DNA of 64,000 nt, from assembly GCF_024343735.1 (NCBI RefSeq), contig NZ_RJUE01000003.1, positions 62,001-126,000 of the forward strand. The letters are read 5' to 3'. This stretch comes from Lacihabitans sp. CCS-44. Lineage in GTDB: Bacteria; Bacteroidota; Bacteroidia; Cytophagales; Spirosomataceae. Positions within the stretch are counted from its first letter, which is position 1. Each line of letters opens with the position of its first letter. Position numbers and translations under genes: made by a program. A model generated the notes under the pieces. It was not told the origin of the DNA, ran no database searches, and saw only the letters and a list, made by a program, of their open reading frames with translations. This document shows positions 25,873 through 35,600 of this stretch, one piece after another.

Positions 25873-26847
25873 TCAAATACTTAGAATGTGAACCATCCTC
25901 AGAAGATCATCATGAATAGGTTTTTGTTTTTTGATAGTATCAATAAACGGTGTATAGAGCAAATCGTTGTTGACAATACCCGCCATAACATTCTTATGTC
26001 CTTTCATCAAACCCTCAACAGCAGCAAGGCCCATTCTTGAAGCCAAAATTCTATCATAAGCCGTTGGTGAGCCTCCTCTTTGAATATGCCCCAAAGTAGT
26101 AACTCTTATGTCTAACTTATCTCCTACTTGCTCTTTGATTTTCTCGGCAATTTCTGCTGCATGACCTTCTTCGTCTCCTTCTGCCACTACAACTATTGAC
26201 GATGACTTTGACCTTGTCCAACCTTCTTTCAATGTCGAAACCACTTTTTTGAGCGGAGTATGTGTTTCTGGCACCATAACTATTTCCGCACCGCCACCAA
26301 TACCAGATTGAATAGCAATGTATCCTGAATCCCGCCCCATTACTTCAATAAAAAATATTCTATCGTGAGAGTCAGCTGTATCTCTGATTTTATCAATGGC
26401 CTCCAGTGAAGTATTTACAGCTGTATCAAATCCTATCGTATAATCTGTTCCATAAAGGTCGTTGTCAATAGTACCAGGACAACCCACGGTTGGTATCTGG
26501 TATTCATTATAAAAAACCTCAGCTCCAGTAAATGTACCATTACCCCCAATGGCTACCAAACCTTCAATTCCATTGGCCATAAGATTTTCGTAAGCTTTCT
26601 TACGACCTTCAGGAGTCATGAACTCTTTGCTACGAGCCGATTTCAACACAGTACCACCTCTTTGAACTATATTACTAACAGACTGGGAGGTCATTTCAAA
26701 AATATCTCCCGAAATCATTCCATTATATCCTCTTCTAATTCCGTAAACCTCAATTCCATGATAGATAGCTCCACGCACCACTGCTCTAATGCAGGCGTTC
26801 ATTCCTGGAGCATCTCCACCCGAAGTAAAAACCGCTATTTTTTTCAT
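25873..26847 (-). CDS. pfkA: ATP-dependent 6-phosphofructokinase
   Basis: 324 residues, the standard bacterial PfkA length. GGDAPGMNACIRAVVR at the N-terminus binds ATP, TIDNDLYGTDYTIGFDTAVN holds the catalytic aspartate, and MGRDSGYIAI with HIQRGGSPTAYDR complete the fructose-6-phosphate site. It phosphorylates fructose 6-phosphate in glycolysis. ATP use is inferred from the G-D-A-P/T-I-D-N-D signature; the PPi-dependent forms differ. Transcribed divergently from the topoisomerase gene across a 367-base gap. Confidence 0.95.
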   Translation of the reverse strand: MKKIAVFTSGGDAPGMNACIRAVVRGAIYHGIEVYGIRRGYNGMISGDIFEMTSQSVSNIVQRGGTVLKSARSKEFMTPEGRKKAYENLMANGIEGLVAIGGNGTFTGAEVFYNEYQIPTVGCPGTIDNDLYGTDYTIGFDTAVNTSLEAIDKIRDTADSHDRIFFIEVMGRDSGYIAIQSGIGGGAEIVMVPETHTPLKKVVSTLKEGWTRSKSSSIVVVAEGDEEGHAAEIAEKIKEQVGDKLDIRVTTLGHIQRGGSPTAYDRILASRMGLAAVEGLMKGHKNVMAGIVNNDLLYTPFIDTIKKQKPIHDDLLRMVHILSI

Positions 26848-26878
26848 CCTTTACTATTCTGCTTTTTTTGATTAAGGG

Positions 26879-26886
26879 CAAAAATA
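26879..26886 (-). promoter_or_regulatory. Possible -7 element of pfkA
   Basis: On the minus strand TATTTTTG matches TAnnTTTG, about 32 bases before the pfkA start at 26847. No clear upstream TTTG box was found. Confidence 0.4.
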
Positions 26887-27178
26887 AGGAGATTTATTAT
26901 AACCTAAAAACTTAATTTTATTTTGCCCTACCCTATTTTGAAGAAAGTTTATTCTGATTATTCTGATTTTACAAAACATTATTGGAAAAGTGATAAAATC
27001 ACACAAAAACATTGTATTGTAATTTCCTTATAATTTTGCAACTACCAAAAAAAATCAACCATTTGAAATTTATATTCAATTTCAATCACTAAGGTTTTTT
27101 ATAACTTTCCTTTTCAACCAAATTTGCTAAGATTCTCCGAATTTGATAGCATAACTTTAAAAAAATCCATATTTTCCC

Positions 27179-27186
27179 TATATTTG
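27179..27186 (+). promoter_or_regulatory. Possible -7 element of the topoisomerase IV A gene
   Basis: TATATTTG matches the Bacteroidota TAnnTTTG element and ends 28 bases before the ATG at 27215. The upstream box is weak (CTTTAA about 20 bases away). Confidence 0.45.
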
Positions 27187-27214
27187 CCTAAAGTGAATAT
27201 AGTATTTGAAATAG

Positions 27215-29902
27215 ATGAGCGACGAGAGTGCTAACTACGACCCTACCCAGCAAAACGATGTTATAGATGACATGTTTGAGAAGTATTTTCTTGAATATGC
27301 TTCTTATGTAATTCTTGAAAGAGCCGTTCCAGCAGGAGAAGATGGACTAAAACCTGTGCAAAGAAGGCTACTCCATGCGTTAAAAGAAATGGACGATGGA
27401 CGTTTCAATAAAGTGGCTAATGTGATTGGCTCTACTATGCAATTTCACCCCCATGGTGATGCATCTATTGGTGATGCAATAGTAAATATTGGTCAAAAAG
27501 AATTGCTACTTGACATTCAGGGAAACTGGGGTGATATCAGAACCGGTGACTCCGCAGCTGCCCCCAGATATATTGAAGTTAGGCTTTCAAAATTTGCTTT
27601 GGAGGTACTTTTCAATGAGGACACCACAGAATGGCAAATGTCTTATGACGGCCGTAAGCGAGAACCCGTAACCCTACCAGCGAAATTTCCGTTGGTTTTA
27701 GAAATGGGCGTAGAAGGTATTGCGGTAGGGCTTTCTACAAAAATATTGCCTCATAATTTTATAGAACTCTGTGATGCCTCTATTAAATATTTAAAAAAAG
27801 AAACATTCTTGCTTTATCCCGACTTTTTGACTGGCGGCCAAGTGGATGTGAGCAACTACAATGACGGTGCAAGAGGCGGCAAGGTAAAAATGAGGGCAAA
27901 GATTGTAGAAGCAGATAAAAAAACCCTCAAAATAACAGAAATACCTTTTTCGACTACCACCGGTAGTATTATAGAATCTATTATAAAGGCCAACGATGCT
28001 GGAAAAATAAAAATAAAGAAAGTAGAAGATAATACAGCGAGAGATGTCGAAATTATTATACACTTAGCTCCTAATACTTCTACTGACATTACCATAGATG
28101 CTCTGTACGCATTTACGAACTGTGAAATGTCTGTGTCGCCCAATGCCGTAGTGATCATAGACCAGAAACCTAGGTTTCTGGGAGTAAGCGAAATACTAAA
28201 AAGCTCTACCGACCAAACGCTGTTTTTACTCAAAAGAGAGCTTCAGATACGAAAATCTGAACTAATGGAAAAGCTTCTATACAGCTCTTTAGAAAAAATA
28301 TTTATCGAAAATCGGATATACAGAGACATAGAAGAATGTGAAACTTTTGATGCAGTTATAGACACTATTGATCTAGGTTTGGAGCCTTTCAAAAAAGATT
28401 TTTACAGGGAAATCGTCAAAGAAGATATTCTGAGGCTTACCGAAATCAGAATCAAGAGGATTTCGAAATACGACGGTTTCAAGGCAGATGAATTGATGAA
28501 ACGCCTCGAAGAAGAACTTCTTGAGGTAGAAGACAACCTCAACAACATTGTAAGATACACGGTAAATTTCTTCCATGATTTGATCAAAAAATATGGAAAA
28601 GGCAGAGAACGAAGAACTGAAATAACGCAGTTTGGCGAAGTACAGGCGGCCATAGTAGCAGCCAACAACCAAAAACTATATGTAGACAGAGCCAGTGGGT
28701 TTGTAGGTTATGGACTCAAAAAAGACGAGTTTGTGATGGAATGCTCTGACATAGACGATATAATTGTCTTTAGGGCCGACGGCAAACTCTCTGTCGTAAA
28801 AATCCAAGAGAAGGTATTTGTAGGTAAGGATATTATTTCGTGTTCGGTTTTTCGTAAAAACGACGAAAGGAGGATTTACAATGTGATCTACCTAGATGGC
28901 AAAACTGGACGAACTTTTGCTAAGCGTTTTGCAGTAACTGGTATCACTCGAGATAAAGAGTATGATATAACCAAAGGCTCTCCCAGATCAAAAATTCTAT
29001 ATTTTTCTGCCAACGAAAACGGTGAAGCTGAGATTGTTACCATCAATCTCACGGCCAGCTCAACCGCAAAAAAGAAAGTATTTGACTTCGACTTTGCGGA
29101 ATTGTTGATCAAAAATCGCTCCGCTATGGGCAATTTAGTCACCAAATATTCCGTTAGAAAGATTGCATTTAAAACAGCAGGAAAATCTACCTTAGGTGGT
29201 GTGGATATTTGGTACACGAGTGCCTTGGGTAGAATTAACAAAGATGAGCACGGAATGTATTTGGGTAATTTTGGAGCGACAGACAAAATACTGGTCATCT
29301 ATAAAACTGGTGAATACGAACTCACAAATTTTGAATTGACTAACCATTATGACCCAAGACAAGTACATACTATTGCTAAGTTTGACGAAAAAACGGCGAT
29401 CTCATGTATCTATTACGACGGTGACCAGAAAAACTATCATATCAAACGTTTTCTTATCGAGACATCTACGCTGGATAAAAAATTTATGTTTATCACCGAT
29501 CATAACCGTTCAGAGCTTTTAATGGCTTCTTTTGAGAAGCGTCCAAGAATTGAAATAAAATTCAAAAAACAACGAAAATCAGAGGTTGAAACTCAACTTT
29601 TCAAAGTGGATGAGATGATTGAGGTGAAAGGATGGAAAGCTCTTGGAAACAAATTGGTCTATGATAAAATTGTGGAAATAAACACTTTAGATCCTGAAAT
29701 AGAAGAGGAAGAAGGAGAAGAAGAAGAAATATTGGAGATTGCGAATGCTGATATAGAAGAAAACGATGAAGAATTAGAGATTGAGAATGAAGAAACCACA
29801 GAAAGTGAGGATCAGGAATTAAAATTACCAGACCTACCATCTGACGATCAAAACAAATCTAACAATGCAACACATGAAGGGGAGCAATTGGGACTTTTTT
29901 AA
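27215..29902 (+). CDS. parC: DNA topoisomerase IV subunit A
   Basis: 895 residues. The catalytic tyrosine is Tyr119, in AAAPRYIEVRLS. GEDGLKPVQRRLLHAL, MQFHPHGDASIGDAIV and the GyrA-like breakage-reunion core precede it. The protein belongs to the ParC/GrlA-type family of type II topoisomerases found in Bacteroidota, which decatenate chromosomes together with ParE. The C-terminal half carries beta-propeller-like blades, and the last 90 residues are strongly acidic (EEEEGEEEEILEI). A GyrA canonical GyrA-box (QRRGGKG) was not seen, which favours ParC. The stop overlaps the start of the next gene by 38 bases. Confidence 0.9.
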   Translation: MSDESANYDPTQQNDVIDDMFEKYFLEYASYVILERAVPAGEDGLKPVQRRLLHALKEMDDGRFNKVANVIGSTMQFHPHGDASIGDAIVNIGQKELLLDIQGNWGDIRTGDSAAAPRYIEVRLSKFALEVLFNEDTTEWQMSYDGRKREPVTLPAKFPLVLEMGVEGIAVGLSTKILPHNFIELCDASIKYLKKETFLLYPDFLTGGQVDVSNYNDGARGGKVKMRAKIVEADKKTLKITEIPFSTTTGSIIESIIKANDAGKIKIKKVEDNTARDVEIIIHLAPNTSTDITIDALYAFTNCEMSVSPNAVVIIDQKPRFLGVSEILKSSTDQTLFLLKRELQIRKSELMEKLLYSSLEKIFIENRIYRDIEECETFDAVIDTIDLGLEPFKKDFYREIVKEDILRLTEIRIKRISKYDGFKADELMKRLEEELLEVEDNLNNIVRYTVNFFHDLIKKYGKGRERRTEITQFGEVQAAIVAANNQKLYVDRASGFVGYGLKKDEFVMECSDIDDIIVFRADGKLSVVKIQEKVFVGKDIISCSVFRKNDERRIYNVIYLDGKTGRTFAKRFAVTGITRDKEYDITKGSPRSKILYFSANENGEAEIVTINLTASSTAKKKVFDFDFAELLIKNRSAMGNLVTKYSVRKIAFKTAGKSTLGGVDIWYTSALGRINKDEHGMYLGNFGATDKILVIYKTGEYELTNFELTNHYDPRQVHTIAKFDEKTAISCIYYDGDQKNYHIKRFLIETSTLDKKFMFITDHNRSELLMASFEKRPRIEIKFKKQRKSEVETQLFKVDEMIEVKGWKALGNKLVYDKIVEINTLDPEIEEEEGEEEEILEIANADIEENDEELEIENEETTESEDQELKLPDLPSDDQNKSNNATHEGEQLGLF

Positions 29903-31130
29903 AAAAAATATAAGGTTCTCCATAAAAAGACTCTTACTATGTGCATTCATTCTTTTCGTCAACAATAAACTTTCTGCTCAAGGAGGATATTTTATAGCTA
30001 AAGGCAAAATTGTAGAAAGAGAAAGTTATTCACCACTTAACCAAGCCTATATCTGTATTCCTAGCACGGGCTATGGTACTGCTCCGAATCTTGATGGAGA
30101 TTTTATTTTTCAGTTTCCAAACTTGAGCTTGGACTCTACAGTAATCGTATCTCAACTCGGTTATAGAAGTGTCACTTTCAAAGCCAATAACCTAAAAAGT
30201 ATTGACAATGTAATCTTTCTTGAAAAAATACCAAATTATGACGCTAATTATGGACTCTCTGATGTAAGAATTATGTTGCAAGCGGCCATTGATAGCATTC
30301 CTACTAATTATAATAATGCCCCATACTACCAGAATGGATTTTATCTAGAGCAGGTAAACCTACCTACGGTGGGAGCTATAAAAGTAAACGAAGGAGTTCT
30401 CAGAGTAGAGAGATTTCCAAATTTAAAACCTAAAATAGAAAAAGTAAAACTACTAAGGGGTAGAAGATTAGACTGGAGAGGACAAACTCAAAAAATTGAA
30501 GGCTGGGGTTTTCAGAATGGCTCAGATTTGGTTTGCAGATCATTTGAAACAACTATCCCTGATTTTCTGCAAAAGAAACAGATGGATTCATACGATTTCA
30601 GACTAGACTCTCTCATGACTACTTTTGAGGGACTACCTTTATTTATTATTCATTTTTGGCCATTAAAATCCAAAACAAAAGGGGCAAAAGAAGGAATTAT
30701 ATACTTAGAGCCTGAAACAAAAGCTATAGTTAGGATAGAATACAAATTGACCGAAAATGGAATAAAAGATTTAATAGATACCAAAACCGGGGCTGTAAAA
30801 ATAGAGGGAAGTGCAACAAGTGCTTTTTTTCAATACAGAAAGTTCCAAAACAAATGGTGTTTGCAAGAATCAAGGGTAGATTTCGACGTAAATTTTGAAG
30901 ACAGACTTGACAAAAAATATAAAATAGACACGCATATATTGATGCGTTATGTGGCGTTTGAAAATTTACCTCTCACCAAATCAGGCATATTTCCTAATGA
31001 AATTCTATTATCAACCAATAATTTCTCGAATTCAAAAACTTTAGATGATGAATATTGGACGCCCTATAACCATCTGATAAGCTCAAAAGAAGCCATGACT
31101 TTATCTAATAGCCTTCAGAAAATAAAATAG
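29865..31130 (+). CDS. Carboxypeptidase-regulatory-like domain protein, secreted
   Basis: 421 residues. A basic N-terminus and hydrophobic stretch (LLLCAFILFVNNKLSAQ) form a signal peptide. A CarboxypepD_reg-like domain follows (GKIVERESYSPLNQAYICIPSTGYGTAPNLDGDF, seen as GxI... N-A-Y-V pattern), then a beta-rich C-terminal part with FQYRKFQNKW and DTHILMRYV. No catalytic motif was found. Such proteins sit at the outer membrane in Bacteroidota. The start overlaps the topoisomerase gene by 38 bases; an ATG three codons later (29874) is an alternative. Function unknown. Confidence 0.75.
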   Translation: MQHMKGSNWDFFKKNIRFSIKRLLLCAFILFVNNKLSAQGGYFIAKGKIVERESYSPLNQAYICIPSTGYGTAPNLDGDFIFQFPNLSLDSTVIVSQLGYRSVTFKANNLKSIDNVIFLEKIPNYDANYGLSDVRIMLQAAIDSIPTNYNNAPYYQNGFYLEQVNLPTVGAIKVNEGVLRVERFPNLKPKIEKVKLLRGRRLDWRGQTQKIEGWGFQNGSDLVCRSFETTIPDFLQKKQMDSYDFRLDSLMTTFEGLPLFIIHFWPLKSKTKGAKEGIIYLEPETKAIVRIEYKLTENGIKDLIDTKTGAVKIEGSATSAFFQYRKFQNKWCLQESRVDFDVNFEDRLDKKYKIDTHILMRYVAFENLPLTKSGIFPNEILLSTNNFSNSKTLDDEYWTPYNHLISSKEAMTLSNSLQKIK

Positions 31131-31255
31131 CCGTACTTTGTGATTATCTTCAGCAAATAATTAAGTTTTATCGCTAACTTAGACTTAGTGAATTTAAAAT
31201 TTGGTTCTAAGACAAAAAAAAACTGCATTTTGCGAAAAAACATTCAGCCCAAAAT

Positions 31256-32356
31256 ATGAAGCATACAATAACTTGCAAAAATCTGTATACAGGAACACAG
31301 AAGGCAGAAAATCAGTCAATTACAATCTCCAATGGCAGAATAGAATCTATTGGGGTTATTGAAAATACCACGGCTTTTGATTTCGAAAATTTAGCCCCCG
31401 CTTTGATAGATCTACATATAAATGGTGGCGAAGAGTATCATTTTACACATTTACCCAATGCGGAAACACTAAAAGATATTGAGTTTTCTGCAAAAAAAAA
31501 TGGAGTGGGATATGTATTGCCGACACTTATCACATCCTCAATTGAAAATATATTTGAGGGACTTTCGGCTATAAAAAACTATTGTTTGACCAATACAGAC
31601 TCCGGAATTTTGGGTATGCACCTCGAAGGGCCGTTTATTTCTGTAAAGAAACGAGGAGCTCACCTAGAAAAATACATCAAGATTCCTGATGAACAAACAC
31701 TGAGAGAAATCCTTGATTTTGGTGGCAAGCACCTCAGAATGATTACCGTTGCACCTGAAAACTTCACAAACAATCAACTCCACATGTTATTAGAATCGGG
31801 CGTAAAGGTGTCTTTAGGACACTCTGATGCAAGTTTTGAAAGGTCTCAAGAGGCGTTTGGATTAGGAATAAACTTAGTAACTCACTTATTCAACGCCATG
31901 TCTCCATTTAATCACAGAGAACCTGGACTGGCTGGAGCTGCATTAGCAAATGAAAACGTTTTTACGCCAATCATATTAGATAATGTCCATGTGGCTTTGG
32001 AGGCCTCAAAACTAGCATTTAAACTAAAAAAAGATAAATTATTTCTAATTTCTGATGCACTGTTTCAAAACCACAAGAAGCAAAACTTTAATTGGGATGA
32101 ATTTGATGCATTCCTTCAAAATGGCAACTATATGAACTCCGATGGTAACCTTGCCGGAGCAACAATTTCTATAGCTGATGCTGTAAAAAATGCAAAAGAA
32201 TGGCTAAAAATAGACACAAAAGATGCTATTCGGATGGCTACATCTACTCCAGCTAAGGTCATAAATGAAACAATTGGTAATATCGAGATTGGCAATAGAG
32301 CTAAGTTCTGTTCATTTTCAAGTAATTTGGATAATTTTACCTATATAGAATATTAA
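31256..32356 (+). CDS. nagA: N-acetylglucosamine-6-phosphate deacetylase
   Basis: 366 residues of the amidohydrolase superfamily. GMHLEGPFIS carries the metal-binding Glu, LGHSDASFE and THLFNAMSPFNHREPG carry the two metal His, and LISDALF the catalytic Asp. The N-terminus has DLHINGGEEYHF in place of the DxHxHG of many amidohydrolases, as in other NagA proteins. The enzyme removes acetate from GlcNAc-6-P in amino-sugar recycling. No nagB or permease is adjacent. The start at 31256 fits the beginning of the first strand. Confidence 0.92.
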   Translation: MKHTITCKNLYTGTQKAENQSITISNGRIESIGVIENTTAFDFENLAPALIDLHINGGEEYHFTHLPNAETLKDIEFSAKKNGVGYVLPTLITSSIENIFEGLSAIKNYCLTNTDSGILGMHLEGPFISVKKRGAHLEKYIKIPDEQTLREILDFGGKHLRMITVAPENFTNNQLHMLLESGVKVSLGHSDASFERSQEAFGLGINLVTHLFNAMSPFNHREPGLAGAALANENVFTPIILDNVHVALEASKLAFKLKKDKLFLISDALFQNHKKQNFNWDEFDAFLQNGNYMNSDGNLAGATISIADAVKNAKEWLKIDTKDAIRMATSTPAKVINETIGNIEIGNRAKFCSFSSNLDNFTYIEY

Positions 32357-32378
32357 TTTTCATATTTTTTTGAAAATT
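32355..32378 (+). terminator. Possible weak terminator after nagA
   Basis: Eight-base A/T-rich stem AATTTTCA/TGAAAATT overlapping the nagA stop, followed by an unstable loop and, ten bases later, a T-run (32389-32396). All pairs but two are A-T, so its strength is doubtful. Confidence 0.35.
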
Positions 32379-32626
32379 CTGTAATATCTTTTTTTTCAAT
32401 ATTTACAATAAAAACCACTCAATACTACATTAATTTTTGGAGGAAAATATTTTTGGAATAATTATTGATTAAACCAAATGAGAACTTACTCATTTTAAGG
32501 CATTAACCGCTGAATAAAAAACTGAAAGTGTGTTAATAGAGCCATCTTTAAAAATCTAGCTTTGTGCTTTCATTAATAAAATAAACCCAAAGCACTGGTC
32601 AATGGGTGATTCTTAATAATATAAAA

Positions 32627-35600
32627 ATGAAAGCTAGGATTATTACACTCATAATGCTCTTCCTAAACCACTTTGGTTTCACCCAAATTGTGGTGAATGA
32701 GATTATGGCGTCAAATTCTAGCATCATAAAAGATAACTCTGGGGCATATTCTGATTGGATTGAAATCTATAACGCTGGCAATTCGATAGTTGATTTGAAC
32801 AATTATTTTTTGAGCGACAACCCCGAAAAGGTTGATAAATTTCAACTAAAAAGCAATTCAGGAAATCTTCAAATTAACCCTAAAGGTTTTTTAATTCTTT
32901 GGTGCAGTGGTTTTCCTTCAAGAGGAGAAAACCATGTTTCCTTCTCATTATCATCCGATAATGAAACCATTATACTTTCAAATCCCGAATTGAAAATTAT
33001 TAATCAGGTAGACTTCAAAAATCAACGAAAAGATATAGCTTATGGTAGAACTGTAGATGCTGGAACAGACCTGAAGTATTTTCAGGAACCGAGCCCAAAT
33101 AAAACAAACAAGGGAATTGCCACTTATTTAGGAGCATTAAGTACACCTATTTTTTCTAAAAAAGGTGGATTTTATGACAATGCTTTTACCCTCAATATTA
33201 CTCATGAAGACCCCACGGTAAGATTAATTTATACAGAAGATGGCTCCATTCCGGACGCATCAAGTCTTAGTGGTAAAACTTATTCTTACAAAAATCAATA
33301 CGCCGAATTGCCAGGACAGTCAAGTGGGTCACTTTTGACAGGTACATTCAAGAGCAAAATATTTCAAACGGCGATTGAAATAAAAAATAAAAAAGACATA
33401 CCTAACAAATTAAGTAAGATATCGTCTACATGGCATTATTCTCCCTATTATTTTCCTACTTTTCCTATTCCTAAAGCCACTGTGATAAGAGCGGTAGCCA
33501 CCAAATCAGGATATTTAAATAGCGAAATAGTTACTGAAACTTATTTTCTGGATAAAAATCAAAGCAAAAACCCCGAATTCGATATCATTTCACTGAATAT
33601 CCAAGAAGATCATTTGTTTTCATTCGAAAATGGAGTCTACACCGCAGGGAAACTTTTTGAAGAATATAGGATTAAGAATCCAAGTTCGATTTCTGATTTT
33701 TGTACCCCCGGAAACTTCACAAATGAAGGCGATCTTTTCGAAAAACCCGTAAATTTCGAACTATTTAGATCAGAAAAGCAAGCTGTAAATCAAAACATTA
33801 GCTTTAAAATCCATGGTGCTTGCTCTAGGTCAATTCCTTATAAAAGTATCCGACTATACGGCAAAAACAACTTTGACGAATTTCCTTTTTTTCAGGGACA
33901 ACCTGATCTAATACAAGACAATTTCATTCTTAGAAACTCAGGAGATGACTATACTGGCACTTTAATAAGGGATGTTTTTGTACATGATTTGGTATCTCAC
34001 TTAAATTTCGGAAGCCAAAAAACGCAGCCTTCTGTAGTTTATATTAATGGAGAATACTGGGGTATCCAAAACATCAGAGAACGGCTAGACAAATATTATC
34101 TAAACAAGCACTATGGAGTAAACTTAGAAAATATTGATTTACGAAAAGTCATTTGGAACGGTCCTGATGAAACCGAATATGGTGACGACATCCATTACAA
34201 TAAAATGATTGACTTTATAAACAACAATGACTTAAGCAATAATCAAAACTATGAAATAGCTGTATCATTTCTTGACCCAGAGAGCTTGATAGACTATCAG
34301 ATAGCAGAAATATTTGTGGGAAATATAGACTGGCCACAAAACAACGTAAGACTTTGGAGAAACAAAACGCCAAACTTTGCACCCTTTGCTCCTTATGGCT
34401 TGGATGGGAGGTGGCGATACTTATTTTATGATGCAGACAAAAGTTTGGGAATGATAGTAAATGCCCAACATGATGCTCTTGAAATAGCTTTAGAGAAAGC
34501 AGAGAACAGTATTTTTAAAGCCTTTATAAAAAATCAAAATTTTAAAAAAAGGTTTATACTTAGGTTTCAAGATCACTTAAATACGACCTTTGATAAAGCA
34601 AATTCGCTTAAAATATTTAACACATTAACTAAAAGATATGGCCCTGAAATACCTAACCATTTGAGTAGGTGGAACACGGTCAGTAATGTTTCTCAATGGG
34701 AAGCCAATTGTAAGGTAGTAGAAAAATACCTAACCGAACGTCCTGAAAGCACGAGACAGTTTTTGAAAAATAGTTTCGGACAATTCAATGAAAAAACATT
34801 GAATGTAGCTTCAACTGACAACTCAATGGGTTATATCAGAGTGAATTCTATAGATATAACTGCCGAACAGCCTGGCGTGTTTCTAAAAAACGATGGTTCA
34901 TGGGAAGGGAAATACTTTAGTGAGATACCTTTTACTATCATAGCCAAACCTTTAGCTGGTCATAGATTTTTATACTGGGAGCATAATACCCAAAAATTAA
35001 CAGACAGCGTATTGGTCATATTTTTAAACGAAAACCAAAACTATACAGCCTACTTTGAGCAAATCGCTTTAGCAGATGAAAACAATATACCTCCTACTTC
35101 ACTTGCAGACTGCGGTTATTTCTTGAAAGAGTGGAGTTCGTTTTCAGCAAAAGGTAGTTCACCACCAAACGCAAAATTTGTTTTCCTAAATCAAAAAGAC
35201 CCTCCACTGAATTCAAAAATTGCAGGATTCACTTCTGGCGAATACAACCATTTGAATCGTTCGAGGGTAGTAGGTAGAGAAAAAGAGGGAATATCATTTG
35301 TAAATACAGGAGGGCCATCTGAAAACGAGGGTTATCCTTTTGGACAATTAGGAGGTTTAATAATCGCCACAAATACAATAGGTATTGATTCAGCATGGGT
35401 TTCTTGGACTGCAAAAACCATTGTACCTGGAGACCGTAAGTATGGAATAAAATTACTTTACAGAATCAACGTAACCGACGACTTTAAAGAAATAGACCTT
35501 AAAACTTCTTATACAGGAAAAGCCACAGTAGGCCATTCATCAACTTTCGAAAGAATAGCCTTACCGAAAATCACTATAAACCAACCATACGTTCAGTTTT

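Larger units (their letters stand above)
26848..27214. other. Divergent control region between pfkA and the topoisomerase gene
   Basis: A 367-base A+T-rich gap with no credible gene. It holds a -7 candidate for pfkA at 26879-26886 on the minus strand, a perfect eight-base inverted repeat TTGAAATT/AATTTCAA at 27063-27085, and a -7 candidate for the topoisomerase gene at 27179-27186. Confidence 0.6.
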
